Positions 49,071-59,612 of a DNA stretch of 64,000 nucleotides are shown in pieces. This DNA is from Pythium myriotylum (Eukaryota > Oomycota > Peronosporomycetes > Pythiales > Pythiaceae). The position numbers were made by a program, and so were the translations under genes. Below the pieces are notes generated by a model. It made no database searches. It was not told where the DNA came from and worked only from the letters and a program-made list of their open reading frames with translations. Position 1 is the stretch's first letter; each line of letters begins with the position of its first letter. The stretch is taken from contig JALJCQ010000011.1 of the NCBI GenBank assembly GCA_023091665.1, positions 1,240,001 to 1,304,000 of the forward strand, given 5' to 3'.

Positions 49071-49177
49071 TGATGGCGCGAGAAAATGTTTGAGTTCTCA
49101 TCGTCGTTCTTTATTCACTGACAGCGCGAATGATACATACGCTTTAGACCACGCGTCCAACGAAGATATTGGTGATG

Positions 49178-49229
49178 AAGTACTGAAAACTACGAAATAC
49201 CTAAAGGCAATTCGTAGTTTTCAGTACTT
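49178..49229. repeat. Perfect 19-bp inverted repeat with 14-bp loop
   Basis: AAGTACTGAAAACTACGAA (49178-49196) is exactly complementary to 49211-49229. It lies 4 bp from the MITE at 49233. It could be a mini-MITE or a hairpin terminator; no gene depends on it visibly. Confidence 0.85.
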
Positions 49230-49232
49230 TCA

Positions 49233-49428
49233 GACCCACTTCCGAAATCGACCCTAGGTGGACCAGAATTTCTGGAGTCCCTGCTGCATTTGATTGAATC
49301 AAAGAGTCCAACTACCACCCATTTTAGCAAATCCAATCAACTCCCAATAGGTTTTGTAGAGCGTTGATTGGCTCTTTGAGCGCCTTCAGAAATATTGGTC
49401 CACCTAGGGTCGATTCCGGAAGTGGGTC
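49233..49428. mobile_element. MITE of 196 bp with 33-bp terminal inverted repeats
   Basis: 49233-49265 (GACCCACTTCCG...) and 49396-49428 are inverted copies matching at 32 of 33 positions; the similarity extends imperfectly inward to about 46 bp. No coding capacity. A TA occurs a few bases outside on each side, which would fit a Tc1/mariner-type target, but the exact ends are uncertain. Confidence 0.85.
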
Positions 49429-49600
49429 CTATAACTAGGGGTGTCAAATACTTCAAAAGACTCCTCTTGATCTCTATATTCCACGCCGAAAGCCAACTGG
49501 TACAGTCCATTTCACGATAAGGAGCGGTGCTGAGATACAAAAGACGCGAGTGCATCCAGTGTGGCCACACTCAGCCCAAAAGTCAACATAGTAAATTCAG

Positions 49601-51105
49601 TTACAATTTGGACCAAAAGTACATGTTGTTGGAACAGTCGTACAGAATGTCTGCCTTCTTCCACGCGTTCTTGATGGTATCGACAGACAGCTCGCGGGAG
49701 GCTTGTACGCACCATTGACACGCGGTGAAGAGGTCAATGACTGGAAGCTTGAAAACCTTGTCCTTGTAGAAGTTGTAGTTACGAAGATCACGCAAGTAGT
49801 AAATCTTGTCCTTGGTGGCCTTGATGATGCCTTGATCCATGGGCTGGAGCACAGAAGTGGTGTTCTTCGGCAAGAACTGGACATTCACATTGTCGAGCTT
49901 GAGTACATTGCCTTTCGCGTCCTTTAGGCTGTGGCTACTCACGTTGTCGACGAGGAGAAAGATCTTACGACCCTCCAGGTTCATTCTCGCGTCGAGTTCG
50001 GCCACCCAGGCGCGGAAGATGTCGCCGGTCATCCACCCCTTTTTAGAGTGGGCATAGTGGAAAAGCGGATTGGTGACTTGGTCATTGCTGCCAACCCAGT
50101 GGATGACACTTTGTTGGAGACGGAAGGGGACCGGCATCGCTGCGATCCCGATGACCAACAGCGGGAGACGCTCGGTTCCGCTTGCGTTGGTACAGACGGC
50201 CATTATCACTCGAGTTTTGTCTTGCTTCGTGCCGTGCAGCTTTATGTCGGCCGGTGCGATCGTCTAGATTGCCATCTTGCGGTAGAAATACGCTGATTCA
50301 TCGAAGGTGAAGACGTCGTTAGGGTGGTAGAATCTCGTGAGTTCCTTAACCATCAAGCGTCCAGCAATGACGGTCTGTATCTTCACAGACCCCGCCTCAC
50401 TGAATAACTTCCGGTGGCTGAGGTCCGTTCGCTTTATAAAATGAGTCACCCAAGAGTTTGTGAACTTTGGGATCTTGGTACGAGGGATGTCGAGCGTCCC
50501 ATAGACACGGCGACCTCGAGAATTACTTGTATAGCACTGACGGTTTGGTCATTCTGCACGACCTCCTCAACAAACTGCTTGACGTTCGCGTCGAGCAGCA
50601 GCATGTTTGCCGACGGCAATGTAGCACGGTTGAGGTACTTCTTGGACAATGTCACCAATTCACCCTTCTTCTTGAGAGCCTTCTGCACGGTACACCGGTC
50701 GACGCCCGCCTTCGGCTTGAAGACCCTGTTGGCCCATTCAGCTAAAGCCGTGGGGCCGAGGGATGGATTCTTCTCCTTTTTGTGACAGATAGCGACTTTC
50801 ACGCGTAGAGAGACAAAGTTCCGTTGAGGGGGAGGACCAGTGCGCAGTTCGGCGCGTGAACGCTTGCGGGTCGCAAAGGCTGCTTGAGATATCGGAGTCA
50901 AATTGCGGAATGACCGCGAGATCGACAAGTGTGAAAGCGACATGGAGGGTGCCTCCATTGAGCAGAGTATCTTGGCGCCAAAGCATTTTGAATTTGGTAA
51001 TATTTCTCTGGTTTTCTGTGGCACTAGCTGCACTTCTGCTGTGCTGATAGACGAAGTGGACAACTGTGGACATGGGTCAGTACCCTGCACATCTCCCTTT
51101 TTCAA
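49601..51105 (-). pseudogene. Decayed Tigger/pogo (DDE_1) transposase
   Basis: The CENP-B-like DNA-binding part is in frame 51105-50446 (LAEWANRVFKPKAGVDRC; TLSKKYLNRATLPS). The DDE part is in frame 50449-49601, with TFDESAYFYRK, FLLVDNVSSHS and LQPMDQGI as the three acidic sites. Lesions: a frameshift around 50446-50560 and an in-frame TAG at about 50264. The C-terminal FTACQWCVQASRELSVDTIK is typical of Tigger. No terminal inverted repeats were located. Confidence 0.85.
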
Positions 51106-52347
51106 CTGAACCTATAAGGGATGAGAGGTGGATAAAATTTCCACTGCTCCTGATCGTGAAACGAACTGTAGTATGGGCACAATCCAACTACACCGTTTAC
51201 TGCAATTAGTCTGTGCAGAGTATTTCTTGTGATCGGGGGGCGCGAGAGAATCACATGAAATGGTCTGAGGTCTGCTCAGACTCTTTCTGCGGACCAATTT
51301 TGGCCATGTGACATGTAAGGAAGATATGTAGCGTGTGAAACGTGTGAGAGGGTGAATCAGAAAACTGCAACTCTACCCTCATCCAAGTTACCGCTCTCCG
51401 GCTCGCTGCTGACATCAGAGAAGTCCGATGTCCTCCGAAGCACTCTCGTGGGCTGTGGTCTCTGAGCCCTTCGCGTTTTTTTTTCTTTCCCTTGGAGGCG
51501 GTGGGACAGGTTTGAGTCCGTCGAAGTACTCTTTGTACTTCTCGATGATGTCATGGGGCTCCTTCTTCAACTGTTCCGGTCTCCACGCGCACGTGAGAAG
51601 GTTCTCGTGAAGCACCCACACCAGCGTCTGGCAAAGGTCAGGAAGTAGCCGTTCTATTTGAGGGATCGCAGTCCCGCACTGACTCCGAGCGACCTTTTCT
51701 CTGATCTTTCCCCTGACTACAAAATCGCACCACCTCAGACTATTTCCGCGGGCACTTTCCGCCGCCGTCAGGGATTAACACAAAACTCTCTGAGCAAAAC
51801 AAACGGAGGCGCAGACTAATTCTCAACTCTATCGGTTTTTGTATTGAAAATCAACTGGTAATTAAAGAATGTTCAAATTGAACGTGATATGAGATGGACA
51901 GTACAGTTATGGCCTCTATCACAGCTACAAAACTGAAGGAGGAGTCGTTTTTCCTTAGCGTGGAAGCCTAGGCACAGAGAGAGCGCAGTAACCATATCGA
52001 CCGTTCCTGACAATCATTAAACTTCATAATTGTGCTGGTGACCTTCTGTTATCATGCGTAGAATCAGACTAGTCATGTTGACGTGCTTCACATTTCCCAC
52101 ATACCGCCTTCTCGGAGTTTTGTCATGATCGATTTGTCTTTCCAAGTCGGGGGAAAAAATCCCAGCAGCACGGTCTTCGGCAACGTGGTCTATTAGTCTG
52201 TATTTACGATAGCTCTGGCTCCCTCCTCAATGTCTAATGTTGAAAGTGAGCCTACCGGTTGCCTCTGGAGCCTACTACTTGGCTCCCCGGAGAATAAAGA
52301 TAAAAAAATAACCAATCAACGCCGAGGTAAATAGGTGCTGTAAGGCA
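51106..52347. other. Non-coding region with a short unassigned frame
   Basis: A minus-strand frame at 51415-51621 (MWVLHENLLTCAWRPEQLKK) is protein-like at its start but only 68 residues and matches nothing I know; it may be a gene fragment. The rest (51622-52347) is A/T-rich and empty of recognisable genes or repeats. Confidence 0.35.
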
Positions 52348-52473
52348 TTGATAACGACAATTTATCCGCGAAAGTCACCAGGTTCTGCCAGAAAGTGCCT
52401 GGTAAGAGTGTTGATAACGGCAAGTTGTCCGCGAAAAGTTACCAGGTACTGCCGGATATGCCTGATAAGTCTG
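52348..52473 (+). repeat. Diverged tandem duplication, two units of about 63 bp
   Basis: TTGATAACGACAATTTATCC... (52348) and TTGATAACGGCAAGTTGTCC... (52411) align over about 63 bp with roughly 80% identity by eye. The units share CCGCGAAA and ACCAGGT. No function is apparent. Confidence 0.75.
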
Positions 52474-53188
52474 GAGCTGATGTGGGTGCCCAGTTCTCAC
52501 TCCAGACGGCAACGAGCGAGAAAACGAAGCGACAAGGAGGGAACCAAGTCCGGTGAACTCCCTCTTAGGTTAAACGCTTCTCATCACGGTAGCACCTGTC
52601 GGGTCCCTGTGGATACTCACTCCACTGCGCAGCTCTTGTGCGCTACCCAACCCGGATCCGAGGATCCGGTGGTGCGACTAATAATCCCGACTACCGTGAT
52701 CGATGGTGTGCTCACGACAGCTTTGTCTGATCAAGGTTGAGGTGTTCGAAGGAAGAGTCGACTATGAGCATTGTCACCGATACTTACTCTTGTATTTCGC
52801 TGGCATGTGGTGGCTCGTGAGCACTCGATGCGGTACGTAGCCTTTTCGCAGGATCGCCTAGATACCAAAGCCTCCACATCGACAAAAGTGAGCCTCTTGG
52901 GAAGGAGAATGCTCATGGAACAAGTCGGATACCGCCTCCCCGCGTGAATTCGTTCGCAGTACCGAGGTATCCGGTGCTCATCAGTCGTCGACGTCGACGG
53001 TGACCAGCTTCCCAACCTGCTTCGTGGATTGACAGAATGCCACCATAGCACTGCGTATTGGAGACGCTATCTGAAGGGCCAGTGCACTGTGCTAAAACCA
53101 TGGATAACAAGCGACGAAGGCGATGCATCTGCAAGTGAATCTAGAGACAGTCCCAGCTATTGATGGATGAGCATAATGGACTGGATTG
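52474..53188. other. Region downstream of the piggyBac relic, nothing identified
   Basis: Short frames on the minus strand (52731-53134) lack family motifs. This stretch may include the 3' end of the piggyBac element, but I could not identify a terminal inverted repeat. Confidence 0.3.
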
Positions 53189-56100
53189 CTAAATGTAATC
53201 GTGAGATGCCGTATCAGATATGTTGGAGCCTGGTGTGCTCGGTGTGAACGGCGTTGCCGGTGTGCGAGCCTCGCTTGGTGCAGGTGTCGAAGCGGCGGTA
53301 GAAGGGGACTCAACCATCGGGGCGAACGTGAGGGATCGCTGGACAAGCCGGTCGGATACGACCTCAGAGTGCTCGATGCAAGCCGACTTGTTCCTGTAGT
53401 CGGTGGACGATCGAACAACACATCCAGCATCTGAAAACGTACCCTGTGGCAGGTAGTACTGGTGGTACTTATCCCAGCACGACCAGTCGTGACGCTGACA
53501 ACCGTATCCCCTCGTGTCTTCCCCGTAGGTTCGCTTGCAGAGCGACACGTTATGCTTCAGGCACACCGTCGTGATCGTTGTATCCGCACGTCCTTCAAAG
53601 CGGCAGACCATGCAAGTGCGCTTCCTTCTCTGTCCCTTGAACACGTGCGCGGACGACATATCAGTGCACACTTCTGAGCGCTGTTAGCTGGTGATCCGAG
53701 ACTCGGTGAGCGTGCAGGCTGGGACGACGGCGACTGCCAGGGCGATCGCTCATTCGACTTTGTGTCGAGCTCATTGCGCCCTCGTACAACATTGCCTCAT
53801 CGCCCATTGCATCCTGCCATTTGCCGTGCAGCATCTCTCGGATCAAGTCGGTCACGAATGCCCGATGGGAATCGCGCTCAGGTCTTGTGTCGTTCAGACA
53901 CAGTCGTCTGGTGAGGTACGCGTTGACACGAGCGATGTCAATGACTGCAAACGCAAGTTTCTTGTGCCACTTCTTGAAAGAATGGCCATCAGCAACTGAG
54001 AAGCGAGCCTGCAATTGATCGTTTCGATCCACGCCCTGCATATGCTGATTGTACTCCTTGATTGCAGTCGGCGCTTGAACCGAGACCTTCTCTCCACGGA
54101 TCTGTCGCCCAACAGACGATATCGACGAGGTGTCCGCATTGTAGATGATCATGACAATATTTCCATCACACCACGATGCTGCCAGGATCTTGGAATCTGT
54201 GCAGACGGCTTGCAAGTAGTCTCCTCGCTTGATCTCTCCTCCAGCTCGAGGTGTGCGATCACCAGCTTCCACCCGATCCAAAGATTCACTTTGGTCGCCA
54301 AGGTCTTGTTCCGAACCTGAGTCGTCATCACCTCTGCTACGCTTCTGCTTCGACTTGTTGGTGTCCTTTTCCCTCTTGCCCGGGTCAGGGAGCACAACAT
54401 GGCGAGGGAAGTGCTTGCTCAGCTGCTTCACAGTTCCTCTGCAGAACAATCGCCTGATGCGAAGGGCTTCGAGCAACTGGACGGACGTGTAGTAGTTGTC
54501 ACAGTTGACGATTCGACCGCTGCCGTGGAACGGGCGCGTGATCTCGAGCACGATCTGCCTTGTCTTCGACGTGATACTCATTTCATCAGCGAGAAGCTCC
54601 GTGTTCGTCGCGTCGTGCACACCAGTCGCTCTTTGCTCAATGGTGGATTCGCAGTGAAGACGGTAGCTGAGAGCAATCCACGTAGTCGCACAGCAGCACA
54701 TATAAAACTTGAAACGGTACTTGCCCGTCGGTTTCGTAGGGTTGAAGACGATCATGTGACGAGCGAAACTTGGACCTCGCAGCCACACTCGCTTCGTCCA
54801 CGGCTAGGTTTCGGCCCACCTCGACGTACTTGCCACCCGTCTGCTTGAGCATGTTGAGCAGAGTGCGAATGCGGACCGCAGCGTCGACGCGAAGCTCATC
54901 TGGCGTGATCGACCTTGGGTTTCGGAAGCAAAACGCTGAGCGGAGCTGCTCGAAGCGTCTCAAAGACATGATGTTGTCGAGGTTGCTCCTTGTGGTCGTG
55001 AAAATAGCATCCTCAATTTGCTCACCCCAGTAGTTCGCGTACTCACCCTTCGAACGAGTGCCATATACCAAATGATACCGAGGAACTTCATCAACTCGTC
55101 CATCGTAAAAGGAACCGGCACCATGTTTATTCTGGCTTGAAAATTCTTGTGCTCTAGCACTTGTCGCCAATAGTAAACTGGAAGGTAGGCGAAAAAGCTG
55201 GAGCTTGCCGAGTGTTCAAAGATGTGGCGGTACTCCGGCTTGGGTCGGGTCAAATTCGTCGTCATGCGAATACAGAGTTGTTGGGGCTCGCATAGCTGCC
55301 TCCGGCGTGAATCGCATGCTTTGGATCTTCTCGACTTCAGCGAGACTTGTAGGTGCAGTTTGCTTTGTGTCAAACTCTTCGTACTCCACGAGGTGTTGCA
55401 CATCTTCGTCGATTTCAACAGCATCATCCGGGTCGGGGCGACACAACTGTTTCCATCGCGTGACGGACGTCTGTGCGCCGAATCTCTTATAGTTCTCGAA
55501 GCCTTGCTTGACAATAGCGACGCTGATCTTCTCAACTCGATTCTGGAACTTGGATTCCAGCCAACGAATCTCGTACAATCCTTGCTTCGTCATGTAGTGG
55601 TAGTCGCTGACCCGACCCACGATGTACGCAGCGCCAACATCATCGTAGGTTTTGTCCTTGAGCCACTTATCGTAGGCTGGAGAGAAAGCTACTAGTTTCC
55701 CCAGAAAAGTACGCTCCAGACCGTCCGTGCGTGAGGTCTTCTTCTTCTTCTTGCCACCTGTGGTCGTCGCTCGACCGGCACGCGTGGGCGTCGCCGCGCC
55801 CACGAGAGGCTGACCGGCTCTGGCTTTCTGCTTCCCTGGGGCGCGCGGACGGTCCATGGTGTCGGTGCGGCTCGACTCCATTGGCGCATGCTGTGCGTTC
55901 GCACCGCGCAAGCCAAGCTCAAATTCTTTTCGCTCCTCGAGACCACTTGCAGGCTGCCATTCAGGTTCGTCGAGACCAACACGCTTCACAAGATACTCGA
56001 CAGTGTTGCCTCTCAACCGCTTCTTCAGGATGGCTTCGACTGCTGGCGCCTCATCTCCCTTTTCGAGGCCGTAGTCACAGTCAGGGTCGCTCGCGCAATT

Positions 56101-56499
56101 GCCGTCTTCGACGTCGCCACCAGCGGGTTGATCGGGATCTAGCTCGAGAGCTCGAGGGCTCGTGGGAGTAGCGCCGACAGAAGACTGACTGGGCGACGAA
56201 GAATCGGATTTGCTCTCTTCAAGGTCATGATCGCCGTGCACATGACGGGGCATTGGAGTTACCTTCGCCCTCTTTTTGGCCTTGCTCGGAGCTGTCTTCC
56301 CCTTTGCTTCGAATGCGGCGACAAGGTCATCACAGCTCAGATCGCTCTCCTTCACCCACGTGCACTCCGTATAGCCCTTCCACTTCACAAGGTAATCGAT
56401 ACCGCGCCTGTGTACGCGTTTGTCTCGGATAGCTTCTACTTCGTACTCGTCTTCGTTCTCATCTTCGTTCACTGCTTGTTTCTTCCGCTTCGACCCCAT
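53189..56499 (-). pseudogene. Chromodomain-piggyBac transposase fusion, frameshifted
   Basis: From ATG 56499 a 427-residue frame has two chromodomains (YLVKWKGYTECTWVKESDL; YLVKRVGLDEPEWQPASGL) and an extra conserved-looking block (RWLESKFQNRVEKISVAIVK). It leads directly into piggyBac domain sequence, but the frame changes near 55240, 55060, 54780 and 53665. piggyBac landmarks are LAVDEASVA, IVNCDNYYTSVQL and GVDRNDQLQARF (the three catalytic aspartates) and a C-terminal cysteine-rich finger (RKRTCMVCRFEGRAD). Four frame changes mean this copy cannot make the full protein, unless very small introns were missed. Confidence 0.82.
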
Positions 56500-56628
56500 C
56501 GCTCACTTCCAACACTCAGTTCGCGCGTTGCACGCGTTGGCTATCTCCATGGGCGTCAATCCACTTGGACTTACTATGAGCGCGACAACCAATCATGTCC
56601 TTTCATCTTTTGCCTTAATTGTTCTATA

Positions 56629-56900
56629 CCATTAATGCCGATAAAGCTATACCAATTGTAAGCTTTACGATGGTGACTAGTGAGGTAAAGAATCAAAAAC
56701 CATCATTTAACTCACCTCTCGTATATAATTACTGGGGGTAGTCATATACAAATAAGAAGGATCGTGAAGGTGCTTGCCCATCGCATGCTGGCCTCACTTG
56801 AATGACACCATCTTTAAACATGATGTTTGTATGTGAATATAGCCCTTTATTTAATACCCATTGTAAGCTTAAAGATGGGCACTAGGGTCATTCAGATGAG
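56629..56900. repeat. Cluster of AAGCTTAAAGATGG-type dyad repeats, left group
   Basis: Related boxes at 56659-56672 (AAGCTTTACGATGG) and 56865-56878 (AAGCTTAAAGATGG), with the inverted form CCATCTTTAAAC at 56808-56819. Around 56798-56898 the ends TGAATGAC and GTCATTCA form an outer inverted pair, giving a MITE-like unit of about 100 bp. Confidence 0.6.
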
Positions 56901-57137
56901 GTTATGAAACGATCATGAAGAGCTGATGAGCTGAGTGCGATGGTGCCGCAGTAAGGAGTATGAGTCTCCTAGGCGAGGCAGCGCTGACTTGACGAAGCAC
57001 CAGCTGCGTTCAACAATACCAACAAATCGCTAGCACCTCTGTGTCTGACGCGATAGGACGCTATTCGTAAGCAACAAACACACTGACGACGCTGGCGCGC
57101 TGTGTGTGCCTCAGATGATGAAAAAATTGGCATTCAA
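56901..57137. other. Intergenic region, nothing identified
   Basis: No gene or repeat is supported here. Confidence 0.3.
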
Positions 57138-58176
57138 TTATCCACGCAACCTGTTATTCGAGAACTCCTGAGCTTCCCTAGGACATATGAGACTACGCGC
57201 TTTACTACGCTCTTTCGCAGCTTCTAACTCCTTCTCAGCCATCGTACTGCCCGATATTTGCTCCCTCAGTGTCCGTGATGCTTGTTCTTTGCGCCTGAGG
57301 GTTTCTTGCTGCGTCGCCACTTGCTCATCTTGCTCTTGAATCTTTTTCTTGAGCTCCTTGATCATAGATATATATGTAGCTTGATGAGGCCTCCTCCACT
57401 GCGCGCTTCTGCTGCTCCTCAAGATCCTGTTTCGCCTTCGCCACTGCAGCATCGCGGGTTTTTACGGCTTCTTCCAGACACGTACACTGCGCGACAAGCT
57501 TCGTGTTCTCCTCAGCGAGTGCTGATGCGTCCGCAGCAAGCTTTCTCTTTGCCTCAACTTCTTGCTCCAAGCGCGCCTTGGCCTCATCGGCTTCACGTCG
57601 AACTCTGGCCTCTTCGTCTCTCACCTTCTGCTTCTGTTGCTGCTTCAATTCGAGCCGACGCCGCGCTTGCTTGATGTGGTTATTGAGAACACGTTCTTCA
57701 AGATGAGCCAAGCGTGTGTTGAGCAACTTGTAGAACTGTCCGACTTTTCCCTCGCTCTCCTTCTTTTTGTCGTGATCGGAGACGAAGCCCAAAAGCCACG
57801 CAAAATCTGCATCCGAGATCACATTCGGCTGTGTTTGCACAGCAGGCGGTTGACCGCGAAGCTTCGGAGCTGGTGTGTCCGAGAAGATGGTGGACTTGTA
57901 GTTCTTGTACTTCTTCCCCGGCCTTCCTGTCTCCCCACTGCTACCAGGGCACGCTGACGGTGTGGTGGGCACTGTCGGTAGCTCTGGGTTCTCCGTCGCG
58001 GCGGACGAGGCTCCGACTTGGGAGCTAGTATCCTGGACAGCCGTCGCGCAACCATGGCGCAGTTCCTGAGGAGGTGACGATGGCATCAAAATACTTGACT
58101 TTTGACTGAATCGGGGGGCCAATCGCGTTGTTCTCGACGGAGCTCGTTTGTCTGACCGGTCGACTCTAGTGACCAT
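57138..58176 (-). pseudogene. Coiled-coil protein gene with a frame slip at a TA run
   Basis: From ATG 58176 the frame encodes a P/S/T-rich N-terminus, the block DADFAWLLGFVSDHDKKKE with GQFYKLLNTRLAHLEERVLN, and a long coiled coil (EEARVRREADEAKARLEQEV). Near 57380, at ACATATATATCTATG, the coiled coil continues in another frame (MIKELKKKIQEQDEQVATQQ) down to 57138. The original frame stops at 57325 after YIYIYDQG. A slip in the TATATA run explains this; an assembly error is equally possible. Function unknown. The start codon lies inside a CCATCTTTAAAC dyad box. Confidence 0.55.
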
Positions 58177-58458
58177 CTTTAAACAGTTCCTTTGAATACC
58201 GTTAATTGACGAAATCCTATACCTATTTCGAGCTTAAAGCTGAAGATGTCAAGCCGACTACCATCAATAATCAATATTTTTGTATATCATTACACCTCCT
58301 TAATGCATACTAAAGACAAGCTTAAAGATGGTAAAACTTCAATTGAGTCACATAATTGTGGATACTGACACACCAGACCACCATCAATAAGCTTGGAGTG
58401 TGTATATCATTATGGACGAGAATTACATAGCAATACTAAGTCGAAAGATGGTGTGGTT
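58173..58458. repeat. Cluster of dyad repeats between divergent genes, right group
   Basis: CCATCTTTAAAC at 58173-58184, AGCTTAAAGC at 58231, AAGCTTAAAGATGG at 58318-58331 and a variant ending in AAAGATGG at 58443-58450. CCATCAATAA...TGTATATCATTA occurs at 58261 and again exactly 120 bp later at 58381, so part of this is a tandem repeat. It fills the space between the start codons at 58176 (-) and 58485 (+). Confidence 0.65.
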
Positions 58459-58484
58459 TGAACGCTGAGCCAGAGTGATCAAAA

Positions 58485-59546
58485 ATGTCTGACTTCTCTG
58501 AGCATGAAGATTACCATCTTGTGGCCCTGGCCAGAGAGTACGAGGATCGAGGCAGAAAGGTCTCGTGGGCAGCGCTAGCAGCTGCGATGGCGTACTCAAA
58601 GAAGGATGCGCAGGTGCTGAAGCGGCGGTTGACCACTCTGAAGACAGCACACGGCAAGCTTCTGCGAGGGTTCCCAAGTCGTTTTCTCAAGTCCCTTGAG
58701 CATACACGATCGGTCACCTCAAGACCCCGAAGACATGTCTTCATCCTCCCATACATGACGCCCACACACCAGCCCGTCTCGCTTCACCCATTGACTCTGA
58801 GTAAGGTCGATTCACCGCCATCATCAAGCACTTCTGTCGGCAGAGAATCTCAAGGCGACGAGCACCAACACAACATGATCAGGACCACCCAACCCACCAT
58901 CGAAGCCAACCCGCTCTCAGTGTCGGACTCTGGCCGCGTGGTTGCAGAGATATTTGCTGGGATCGCCAAGTCTGGCGTCCGCCAAGCTGCCGGTCGCACG
59001 GAGCTCAATGTTGGCGAGTTGGCGATAGATGGAGTGACGAACTTGGTTGATCGATGCCAACTCCGTCAACAAGATGTCTTCCTCGACGTCGGCTCAGGTG
59101 TCGGGAATGTGATTGCTCAAGTTGTCCTTCAAACGGCGGCGGATCGAGCGATTGGAATTGAGATCCCCAAGGATGTCGCGTCCCTTGGGTCACTGGCAAT
59201 TTTCGATGCGACGGCGCAGTACCCGCGTCTCTCACGAGCAAGTAACCACCAGGGCGACGTCTTGCAGCTTGCCGATGATTGATCGGAGGTACTCGATACC
59301 ACGGTGCTGTACGCAAACAACTTGCTCTTCACGCAGGAAGCCAGCCATGCTGTGCATCACTTACGCTGTGTCTTGCCAGGCTTGCGCATGGTTGTGCTTG
59401 GCGCGCGAGCTTGTCCACGGCATCGAAATCGATGCATGCGAGAGTTTTGTTTGCTGTGGCGCGAAGAGACTGAGACTCTCAGTGTTCGGACTGAGTACAA
59501 ACATAGTCGAGTAGCCTTGTACGTCTGCACAAGACCAACAGAGTAG
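58485..59546 (+). pseudogene. SANT-like/DOT1-type histone methyltransferase with an in-frame TGA
   Basis: From ATG 58485 the first 70 residues (FSEHEDYHLVALAREYEDRG; WAALAAAMAYSKKDAQVLKR) look like a SANT/Myb module. From about residue 150 the sequence resembles the DOT1 methyltransferase fold, with SAM-binding motif I as VFLDVGSGVGNVIAQ and motif II as AIGIEI. TGA at 59280-59282 ends the 265-residue frame, yet the same frame continues with VLYANNLLFTQE (the DOT1 NN motif) and CPRHRNRCMREF to TAG at 59544. DOT1 methylates histone H3 K79 without a SET domain. The broken frame makes this a likely pseudogene, unless the TGA is a sequencing error. Confidence 0.7.
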
Positions 59547-59612
59547 GGAGGGCAGAAATGAAGTAAATGAAGTGCATTACGAGATCATATTCACGCCGCA
59601 GGAGCGACCGCA

